Assembly (NCBI GenBank): GCA_022606135.1
Contig: JABYQN010000008.1
Span: 2,294,001-2,358,000, forward strand
Direction: 5' to 3'
Source: Fomes fomentarius
Lineage: Eukaryota; Basidiomycota; Agaricomycetes; Polyporales; Polyporaceae
Length of the DNA stretch: 64,000 nucleotides
Shown: in pieces, positions 55,663-64,000 of the stretch
Position numbering within the stretch: position 1 is the stretch's first letter
How the letters are laid out: every line of letters begins with the position of its first letter
Notes under the pieces: model-generated
What the model was told of the DNA's origin: nothing
Databases searched by the model: none
Seen by the model: only the letters and a program-made list of their open reading frames with translations
Made by a program: the position numbers and the translations under genes

Positions 55663-56483
55663 GTCTTCCCATGACTGTCTCGTACGGTATGCAGTGTACG
55701 TATCGGTTCATCTGTCATCTGTCACAATATAGTCCGAGCGTCCAAAGTTGCTGCGAGCATGTGCTGTAGATGGTCGCGTCCGTTGCACCACTCTGCTTGC
55801 TGCTTCCGAGTTCTGCTTCGCTACACCGCAGTATCTTTCATGCGTGGTCTGCGGGTGCGGTTTGTACCGACGACTTACGTCCGCCATCTGTCTATCATGC
55901 ACCATCACTGCTTCTGCGGTCGTAGCTCAGACGTTCTTCATGCTGCCCGTGCTTCGCGAAGGGCTTCCAAGCTGTTGGATGGTGTGGTTCCCTCGAGTTC
56001 GTTGCCTAGCGCATAGCATGCACTGCATACGCGTTGTCTACCCTCGAGGGTGCGTTTGCTGCGTGCGGCGTTCGCAGTACATCGTCGCCATTCAATGTCC
56101 TAGTGTCTCTAGCTTCAAGCTCTGGATTCTGGAGGCGCGAGCTCTTGCAGAGGCTCCCTATTGGATGTGAGTTATGTAGCACGGCGAATGTGCCTTGCAC
56201 TGCCTGTGCTGATTTTTATTCCCTTCCCTTCTGCAGTTAGACGTCGACGCCGTCGTGCACAATTCATGACGGTGGCAGCAATCTGATGATATGTATGACC
56301 CAACCACCAATCTGCTTCGATTTTCCTGCCGTGCCTCATAGCCTTGGAGTAGCGTCTGTCCTATAATCAGTCTCCCTCAAAAAACCTCACCCCGGAAGAC
56401 TGTGTGCCCTCTCGCCTATACTCAGACCTGCTACGTTCCTTCGGATCCCCGGATTAGCGACTTCGCTCATTGATTCCGCTTGC
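55663..56483. other. Intergenic, no confident gene
   Basis: Between UTP7 and R18. A 140-codon open frame at 55748-56170 is Cys-rich but has no domain, splice partner or membrane pattern, and I read it as chance. Confidence 0.45.
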
Positions 56484-57756
56484 ATGTCGGGCTCTCTGAC
56501 GCCTCCCTTGACGACAATCGTTTCTACCCACAGACCTCAGGCGTCTCGCGGAGATATGTGGCTACCTCAGAGCACTGTGGTGGATGGTGCATTTACTACC
56601 TCTTCTCACTTTCCATCGAGGGTTGGTGAGTGTGGTGTATTTCATTGCGGTATAATAACTTACATGGAGTAGATATACAAGAGAGGCATTGGTTTCCCCA
56701 CCCCCCTTTTGTGTCGTCCATCATCTGCTACGGCTTCTCGGGCGTATTGCCCTGGTGCACGGATATATGCCATTGCCCTACCGGATCGGCCGCATCTCCC
56801 GGTCTCTCCCATACGTCGTCCTGGCCACCTGTTCCCATAACACCATCCACAACCTTTCCATCACCAGCGCCTCCACTGAACAGTGATTCGTCAGATCCGC
56901 TGCCGCCTTCCCAATCGACACCAACCGCGGCCAACAATACTGCGCCCTCTGGCTCTCCAAGCCCTCAGCCTTCGATGATGACATCCACGCCCGGATCGAA
57001 CAAGCCTGGGTCATCGAACACGGGCACTTCAAATATCACCACCACCACCGTTACAGCCACTCCCTCTATCTACCCGTACTCAGGTCAAATAACACATTCT
57101 CCTGAGAGCGCCTTGCCTTCATCAACAACATCGGATAGAGCATCATCTTTGCCATCATCCTCGCTGTCCTCAAGCTCGCGAAGGTTTCCCCTCGGAGCGA
57201 TCATCGGAATCACGTTGGCTGTGGCTATCACTCTATTACTCCTCGGGGTGTGGTGGTGGAGGCGACGGTTGAGACGGGCGAGATCATGGGGTAAGTTGGG
57301 ATGGTCGGACACATATCAATGGAAACACCTGGGTTTGCTCAGATCTGTCTCACAGTGATGCTCGCCGGGAACAACAACGATCAACTTACGGAAGTCTCGT
57401 ACGGATACTCGTCATGGTTGGCGCCCTCGGTAGGCTATACCACACGAGCCGCGACTCCTGTCGGTGTCTGGGCGGCATCCGTCCTCTCTCATCCGGCAGA
57501 GTCCCACTTCCGAGACTCACTTATACACCGCCCCCCTCCATTGTCTCCGCGGACACCATTGCCTCTTCCATTCGAGCGCCGTACGTCTGGCCAGCCGGAC
57601 GTCCCAAGGGATATCACCCCGAATGGCAGTGTTCGGGAAGTGGTTCGTAGTAAGGGCGCTGGTGTTGTGATGGCACCAGAGAGGGCACTTTCCTTATCCA
57701 CATCGCTCTTCTCCGATGGCGCGTCGTCGAAGCACATGTCGCTGCGTCCACAGTGA
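56484..57756 (+). CDS. R18: single-pass membrane protein with short Cys motif
   Basis: Three exons join in phase to 386 residues: 56484-56625, 56673-57290 and 57356-57756 (introns of 47 and 65 nt). The ectodomain has FVSSIICYGFSGVLPWCTDI and CHCPTGSAAS (four Cys), then a Pro/Ser/Thr stalk, the helix LGAIIGITLAVAITLLLLGV and WWWRRRLRRAR. The tail begins VMLAGNNNDQLTEVSYGYSS and contains RPPPLSPRTPLPLPFERR and a Ser-rich end (SLSTSLFSDGASSKHMSL). No signal peptide is evident at the ATG used, so another 5' exon is possible. No PPxY. Related in layout to R9 and R19; the ectodomain itself is not recognised. Confidence 0.68.
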
Positions 57757-58551
57757 TGTCATTGTCGTGGCTAATGCGAAGTACAGAGTAGCGATGTTGG
57801 AACACGCAGGGGTTGTCACATTGTGTATTGGTGCCTCCACTCTACTGTACAGTCGAATACTGCCGATGGTACCACTTTGGACTCAGGGCATGCATGACCC
57901 CTCCTTCACATATCACATTCCTTAAGAATGTGCCCTTGATCACAAGTTCAGTACACATGGGCACTCCGTACCTTTCCCAATGACTGTATGCTATGGGAAG
58001 TGCAACGTTCTGGTCCTGCTGATGATGCCTTGCGCCGGCGCCTGACCTGCCAACTTGGTTGAAGTTGAACGTTAAAATCGCGTTAGTTCTGCGCACCTTT
58101 CCCAGCCCATCGACTATGCGATCCTCATCTCAGGTTTCCGCACAATATTCGCTCTTCACAGGCCCGTCCATACGCGTCAAGCCTTCCTGGCACAAATCAG
58201 GTGGTGGACACGCAGCTGTAGCCTCCTCGTCTGGAGTCGAGAACTATTAACATTCGTTGATATGTGCCAGAAACGCGGTTTGTTGCTCATGAACTCGTGG
58301 CCACTGACTTCCTCTGGGTACGTGTGTGTATTAAGAGTTGGGTTCATTGGATGGTATCATACTGAGTAATGATTCCGCGACGCGGTAATGTAGGAATTAT
58401 CACGCAGCAGCAGCCTGAGCCAGAGGTTCATATTGGTGCACTCGGAGGGGAGCATGTGTACTGACCTGACATTCCATCATGCAAGTGTCTCTATGCAATC
58501 TCCCTAAGCGCAGAGGAAGTTCCACGTTTAGAATAGCAGTCTTACTGTTCG
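57757..58551. other. Intergenic, no confident gene
   Basis: Between R18 and R19. No domain or membrane protein pattern seen on either strand. Confidence 0.45.
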
Positions 58552-59870
58552 GTGTGCATGGAAACAACACGCACATCATGTCGGTCCCTACAAGCACTGT
58601 TGACACCTTCGCTGCATTTTTCATTCATCCCATCTCTACCTATCACAGAAACTGCTGATCTGAGATTGCCACTCAATCACACCATTATACCTGACAATCT
58701 GGCAATCTCCGAATGTTCGGTATGCTGTACTATATATTCTACGCCGGGGTGGTGTGGGCCATCACTAATCCGAGTCCCCCGGCTGCTCAGTGAGTTTCTG
58801 CAGTATCTCACGGATATTTAATGCTAGCTAATGACACCGTATAGGCACGCTAGACGGGTCTATCATGGATCTGTTGCTCATTATTTGCCAATTTGACCCC
58901 TTGTGCGAGCATGGCTCCGAGGGTAGGGATGGATCGCGCCCATCCACAACGTCCTCGGTAGCAAGCCTCTCATCACTTAATTCCATTATGAGCAGTGCTA
59001 ACACTCCGACTACAATTGGGGACCCATCCATACCCACCCGTATGGGTCCCATTATCACAGCATTCTCATCGTCTCCTACGCCTTCATTCAGCCTTCATCT
59101 AGAATCTATACCTTCTAAGCCTCTATTACTATCGCCTAGCCCCATATCGACCCTCACCACTGCTGTAATTGTCTCCAGCGTTAGGAATCCTCCAGATCCT
59201 ACCGAATATGTTCCCATCACCCGTTCTACGACATGTACAATCACAAAAGGATCCTTTCCCTCTTCCGCTATTCCGTCGACATCGCCAACTCTCCCAATTG
59301 GAGAGGCTGTAGTACTTGGGGCAGCTGCGACTGTGGGGCTTGGGATTTTGACCGTTGCAATTTAGCGATGGAGGAAGAGATGGAGACGGGTCTATGATGA
59401 TGTATCCGAAAGTGAGTCTTCAATGCTGTTTCGAATTGTTACAACGATATCAATTTATCTGTATAGGAGAAGGTTTCATGGTCAACCGCACCATTCCTAC
59501 TCCGATCGACGGAGAAGATATAATACCAACTCAAAACGTCGCCGACTCAGCTTGTCTATCAAGTTGGTCGATCCCCACGTCGCTTCCACGATTGCCTTTA
59601 CCTTCTGCCGCGTCAAGTGTCTCTAGAAAGCAGAAGCCGCATTGTCGTCAGTTTGGCAATGAGCACGGTCTCCCGCCTTCCTATAATGAGATTGAGGTTA
59701 CTGCCTTTCCATCTGAGGAACACAGACTCGCAAGTGTCCCTGTCACCCCACACATGGAATTGCACCGCCAGTCTCGCGATGTTCTTGTACTGGGGCAGAC
59801 ACCGTTGAATCCGAATCGGACGCGGGTACTATATCTTCTCCTCCACCTGCTTACTCTCGCGAGTAAATGA
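58552..59870 (+). pseudogene. R19: receptor-like gene with a stop codon right after the membrane helix
   Basis: A Cys-bearing exon (SECSVCCTIYSTPGWCG, to 58789) joins after a 55-nt intron to LLLIICQFDPLCEHGSEG, a Ser/Thr/Pro stalk and the helix EAVVLGAAATVGLGILTVAI. The next codon is TAG (59363-59365), and directly behind it in the same frame is RWRKRWRRVYDDVSE, a typical basic stop-transfer and tail start, then a GTGAGT donor. The tail exon downstream still encodes GLPPSYNEIEV (PPSY), LASVPVTPHMELHRQ, and, one frame away, ESESDAGTISSPPPAYSRE (PPAY) at 59866. Two lesions therefore separate the ectodomain and helix from two intact PY motifs. A start codon was not settled; an ATG at 58713 opens a leader-like peptide (MLYYIFYAGVVWAIT) in another frame. 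Confidence 0.65.
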
Positions 59871-61276
59871 AGCTTTACAGTACCTACGGGTCCTTGGGGC
59901 TCACTCAGAAATATTTAGATCCTCGCCGTCAGAAGCAGTACGTACGCTCGTTGGTGATTGTTAGATATCACATAAGTTATAAGGCCAATCTGTTCTACTC
60001 TGTCTTATGCAAAATCCTATAATTATGAGGTGCTCTGTCTGTGGGGGAATTGCCACTGTGACTATGTATTCTCACAGCCCTAGTAACCGATTAATGCTTC
60101 CATGAAGAGAGCGCCTCTACATACTGAGTTTGCTCGCAATAATTCCTCCTTCGGTGTCCTCGCTCACAAAGTGCCGCAGTGCTCTTTAGAGGCAATCGGG
60201 ATGTATATCGCACTAGTTCGCATGAGCTATGCAATGAATGCATAGGCGGTGGATGCCTCGAGCTGATTTCACGACCGGGTCTGTGATCGGAAAAAAAGGA
60301 TAAGTGGGGATTGGGGCGGAATACAACAAGCAGAGATCTCAGGAAGCCTGAGTAGGTTTGCCTCTTTCAGCTGCGATGGCTACGTGCCCCTCTGAGCACT
60401 GGTGCACCATTGGGGCGAAACTTGGAATCGATGGATGTCCCAGAGGACCTCCTTCTGATTTTCAGAGAAGATTGACACTGCACGACGTTAGTCACACCCC
60501 ACCTTATATGGTCTGTGTATAGGTTATGGCCCTCCGGGACGGTCATGGACACTCTCACGAGTGCGGTACGAGAATAGCGATATCGATGTATACGGGAAAA
60601 TGCTACAACCGACTTGAAGCGATTGACGCCGCACGTATGATACACGATGGGCATGTTAGATGATGTGTGGTCTCATAAATCATCTCGCCGTTGTAATGAC
60701 TCGCACCCGACCACCGTGCACAGAGCTCCCTCCCACGAGTCACCGCCGCGAGACTCGAAGAATGGGAGAATAACGGTTTCCAGTACGTCAGGCTCGAGGA
60801 AACGTACTACCTGAAATAGCGACCTGAAACGCAAAACCGCGCGGTTTAGTCAGCGTTCGCACCCTTTGAAAAAGGATCCATATGATATTGTGTCCAGACG
60901 AAACCTGTCCAGTTTTCGTGTCGAGGAACAGAATTCTGCCTTTGCCTGATACAGATTTGCTCGCATGGATGTCGCGTTGCCAGCTGTTGTTGCTTGCGAA
61001 TCGGGGCGTGGCGTCTAGAAAGAGAAGGTGTTGTAGTAGGTAGGTTCCTGGCATGAGCGCTCCCACTCGGTGACAGCATCTCAATGCAACCGTCTCGGCG
61101 TCGTTAGATGCGAACCTACTCCTTTTTGAAGGCCTCTCCTCATGGACTAATCCTATTCGAATCTGTCACAATGTCTAGCACGAGATGCGGCGCGTCCTGG
61201 TGCCCGGGGGTTTCACTTGATTAAGACGTTGATAAAGGAGGGGCCGGCCCTCCTGCTCTCCCTCCGCCGCCCAACT
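59871..61276. other. Intergenic, no confident gene
   Basis: A minus-strand open stretch at 61084-60788 (RILFLDTKTGQVSSGHNI) has coding-like wording but no start-stop structure or domain that I can support. Nothing else seen. Confidence 0.35.
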
Positions 61277-62402
61277 ATGGGGAACACGTCAAGTTTGCTG
61301 CACTACAATGTACCGCTTCTTTCAGTCCTCGGTGTTATCGGCTTTCTTCTCATAGCCGGCACGGTTCGCGTGTTCTTCTTTGGTGGAGGGACGAAGAAAG
61401 GGAAGAAGGAGAAGCCTCTACTAGGTGAGCTCCAATGTATTGATGTCCGCTCGTGCTCGCACTGACGCATAGGCATCCTGAGATCCTCCCTCGCGCGGTG
61501 GGCCCTCTGTATGTCTTCAGAATTTGGACGTCGAAGCTGCGAATGGAATATCACACGTTTCTGAACGAGACGACATTCCACGACAAAGTCTTACACCTGC
61601 ACCTGGCGACCAGCTATCAAATACCCCCGCTAGTGCTTTGGTGCCCAACCGCCTCCGTCCTGCTCTATCCTCCGTATATCCTCAGCGCTCGCATCATCCC
61701 ACGGAAATGGCTCATACAGATCTAGGCTCTCCATTTTCCGATCTATTTCAGGATACCAATGTCGAGACAGACCACGGACCTCCGCCTCAGCGTGAGACCG
61801 TAGTGTACTCTCCCTCTACACCTGGTGGAAGGGATGATGGCGACTTGGCGGGAAGCGTCCCAACGCCAATAGGAGTCACAGAAGGGGCCACCACCCCGGA
61901 GAAGACAAGTCGCCCATCTTCTTTCATCCCCTCCACACCAGTGTCCGCATGTTATGACTCGGATGGCATATCCTTGAAGACGTCGTCAACGCTTCCGCCC
62001 TCCTACCGGACTAGGCGGTCTATCCCAGATCTCATCTCGGCTCCACAGCATCCCCTTCCTCCTTTGCCGAACCAAAACAACTACCCTCGCGCTCCACCTT
62101 CCGCATATCCGGGCACACTCGAATTCTATCAACGTCCGAGCGCCGTCGTGGAGCTCGGCGAGGCGCTTGATGATAGACAGGTGCTCCCGGACGTTCCGGA
62201 TCATGGAGGCGACAGCGACGATGAGCGCCGTGGAGGGAACAGGAATGGAAGCCAGGCACGCCACGGACGTAAGCGGTGCACGGACGGCGGTATTCGTTTG
62301 GATGGAGGTCCTGTAGGGTATGTGCCAACCCTCCAAAGTCCGGCTGTCGATTTCGAGGACGGATCCCAGGCTGGCTCGACTCGGCCGCCTTCATACAATT
62401 AA
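61277..62402 (+). CDS. R20: myristoylation-type N-terminus, one helix, PY-rich cytoplasmic tail, no ectodomain
   Basis: Two exons (61277-61424 and 61483-62402, 58-nt intron) join in phase to 355 residues. The N-terminus MGNTSSLL fits the N-myristoylation consensus (Gly2, Ser6). It is followed at once by the helix VPLLSVLGVIGFLLIAGTVR and FFFGGGTKKGKKEK. The remaining 300 residues resemble the tails of R2, R12 and R14: STLPPSYRTRR (PPSY), DGGIRLDGGP, and the end STRPPSYN (PPSY). So the protein is a tail module with a membrane anchor and almost nothing outside. If myristoylation occurs the N-terminus is cytosolic, which would flip the orientation of the helix or make it a hairpin; that is unresolved. 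An upstream ectodomain exon cannot be excluded. Confidence 0.78.
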
Positions 62403-62677
62403 ACGAATTAACCTCCGCTCGCCGATGCTCCTGTACTACGTCACTCACTGACTCTGCAGCTCTTGTATCTAGGTGTAGAGGTTCCTTTGTTGGTTGGAAA
62501 ACACGCAGCGTACCCTAGTTGATCATGACATCCATCTGTCAGAGGTTATGGTCGTCTAACTCAATCAGACCTTGGCAGTGCATGAAACCAGTACCAGCGT
62601 CTGCCTTCTTTTGTTGGTTTCGCCACATCAGCCGCCTCTGCGCTTCGCTCGGTCGAAGTACGTCCTCGTGTTGATCT

Positions 62678-63351
62678 ATGACTGAGGCCGATGTAATATA
62701 CAGGCCCGCCCTCGAAGGCAAGCCGCTACAGCCCCCCGCACTCTTCTCACTTCAACCTGTTACCCGCTCTCCAGACTCGGACTCAGCAGACATTGTCTCT
62801 CCTGTCGCGATGAGTCTCGTCTACAATGTCGTCATCGAGGTCGTTCTGGTTGTCGTCGTTCTTTGCATCGTGCTGTGCATCTACTGGTGGCGGCGCCGAA
62901 CTGCACAGGAGTCTCAGTCCAAGATCCCGGTATGTCAAAAGGCACTGACTGGATACCATATGTTCACATTGCTCACATGTTTCGATAGTAGTCGATCTGG
63001 ACACCCGCGAAAGACGATGCTCCAGTGTATACACCTACGACCTGGAGAGTGTCATCTCCGTACAGGAGCTGCCGAGTAACGCCCGATCCACTCATCACCA
63101 TGGGTCCTCATACACCACTGCGTCCCATCCCGATGCGAAAGTCGCAGACCTACCCTCTCCACCTTTGCCTGCTCTTGTTCGTTCATGAGCAACCTCACAT
63201 CCTTATTCATCCTTCCCTCCCCAACGTCCAAGCCTCTCAAGCGGACCTTTTACGCCAAACACAAAACTCGTCTCCATCATTATTCACGAACCGTTCCTCG
63301 CCTCGCGCACGCCTATCTCATGCTGAGACTACCCCTCGTCTCCCCATCTGA
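62678..63351 (+). CDS. R21: small single-pass membrane protein, tail frame ambiguous
   Basis: Exon 1 (62678-62929) encodes about 45 polar residues (MTEADVIYRPALEGKPL, SPDSDSADIVSPV), the Val-rich helix YNVVIEVVLVVVVLCIVLCI and WWRRRTAQES. A GTATGT donor at 62930 starts an intron. Acceptors at about 62988-62991 allow two readings of the tail: one ends at 63188 and has SSVYTYDLESVISVQELPS; the other, in better phase with exon 1, reads SIWTPAKDDAPVYTPTTW and runs to 63351. Only RNA data can decide. No signal peptide and no PPxY. The short N-terminal part makes it, like R13 and R20, a member with almost no ectodomain. Confidence 0.55.
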
Positions 63352-63863
63352 ATTCCCTTAGCATCGAAGATGGGTGTCATATCGCTTCCTTCTCCATAGC
63401 GCGCTACACACTGCCGCACTACGATAACGACAGTCGCCTTCCTCATGACACGGCGCCCCGACCCGGCGTCGCAAGCGTCTTCTGCTCGGGCGTATTTATA
63501 GCTTCGCAGCCTCTACTCTACGAGCAGTGTACTATCCTGGACCCATACATACTAGCAACAGGACTCTCTAGAGAACTGTAGTAGTAATTTTTACTTACAG
63601 ACTATACGATACTAGCTACAACGGATCATGAATATGATTCAACATATCGAATCATGGAGCGACTCGAATAATTGTGGACGGCAGCGCCGAGGTCAATTAG
63701 AGTTTGCGCTGCTGCGACGAGAAGTCGAACGCCTTGTGAGCGGATCTTCCCGTGCATTTGTCAAAAAAATTGAAGGCGCGAAGTTTTAACTCGTCGGCAA
63801 CCCTGCGACACCTCCACCCAAGGTTGGACGTTGAAACGTCGAACGCGTCGAGGGGGCACAGCC
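63352..63863. other. Intergenic, promoter region of R22
   Basis: No gene seen. GTATTTATAG near 63490 may be a TATA element. Confidence 0.4.
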
Positions 63864-64000
63864 ATGGCGAGTGTTCTGCACCACTCCTTACACGCGTTCG
63901 TCTTTGCGGTATCCCTCGTAGTGCTTCTATTCACCGCCTCCGCCCTGGCATACATTCCGGCACAAGCAACGAATGACACGATAGTGGCAGAGAACGCTAG
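63864..64000 (+). CDS. R22: 5' end of a secreted or membrane protein, cut by the window edge
   Basis: An ATG in good context (CAGCCATGG) opens a strong signal peptide: MASVLHHSLHAFVFAVSLVV with LLFTASALA as the likely cleavage region, then YIPAQATNDTIVAENA to the edge. Position, strand and leader fit the next member of the array, but no ectodomain is visible yet, so family membership is inference. Confidence 0.6.
   Translation, partial: MASVLHHSLHAFVFAVSLVVLLFTASALAYIPAQATNDTIVAENA

Noticed and set aside
55748..56170. Cys-rich 140-codon open frame after UTP7
   Set aside because: No domain, no membrane pattern, no conserved splice sites; the reverse strand is equally open.
60788..61084. Minus-strand open frame with RILFLDTKTGQVSSGHNI
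   Set aside because: Suggestive wording but no start, partner exon or domain could be found; kept only as a remark.

Overview
The window reads as nuclear DNA of a filamentous basidiomycete, probably an agaricomycete. Genes are cut by many short GT-AG introns (about 50-70 nt), the proteome is fungal (Utp7-like WD40 protein, short MnSOD, rugosa-lipase-like esterase, Dal5-type MFS carrier), and the commonest gene type is a single-pass membrane protein with a Ser/Thr-rich stalk. The genus assignment is inference only.

Layout. (1) 1-7840: a minus-strand MFS anion-permease gene is split inside an exon by a 6446-bp Ty1/copia element (1050-7495) with 554-bp LTRs that I read as identical and a 5-bp target duplication (CTTAT). 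The element is full length but carries a one-base frameshift just upstream of the YVDD box of reverse transcriptase. (2) About 8.6-42.1 kb: fifteen minus-strand genes, here called R1-R15, nearly all built as (signal peptide) - small ectodomain - Ser/Thr/Pro stalk - one membrane helix - basic stop-transfer - cytoplasmic tail. (3) 43.6-46.0 kb: an apparently complete carboxylesterase/lipase on the minus strand. (4) 47.2-48.2 kb: another receptor-like gene (R16), minus strand, facing the MnSOD gene at 48.6-49.4 kb, which is on the plus strand. (5) 51.5-64 kb: plus-strand receptor-like genes R17-R22 interrupted by the housekeeping gene UTP7 (53.5-55.7 kb). Strand therefore switches once, between R16 and MnSOD.

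The receptor-like genes fall into ectodomain classes: a galactose-binding-like beta-sandwich (R3-R6, R16, perhaps R7), a Kre9/Knh1-like Ig-fold with a W-S-G-G-x-P-P-Y type signature (R2, R12, R14, R15), small Cys-containing or unclassified domains (R8-R11, R17-R19), and almost no ectodomain (R13, R20, R21). Tails fall into partly independent classes: DGGVRLAGGP plus a C-terminal PPxY (R2, R12, R14, R20), KLPPYGYTAHEP-like (R3, R7, R8, R9, weakly R4), and APPPFTPGxFxDPVLEK (R10, R11). Nine genes have a strict PPxY motif, in seven of them within about 11 residues of the end. PPxY is the classical ligand of WW domains such as those of Rsp5/Nedd4 ubiquitin ligases, so the array may encode a diversifying set of surface sensors sharing one intracellular adaptor. 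That functional reading is inference. Several members lack a visible start exon or carry stops or frameshifts, as expected of a birth-and-death gene family. All splice sites were read by eye.
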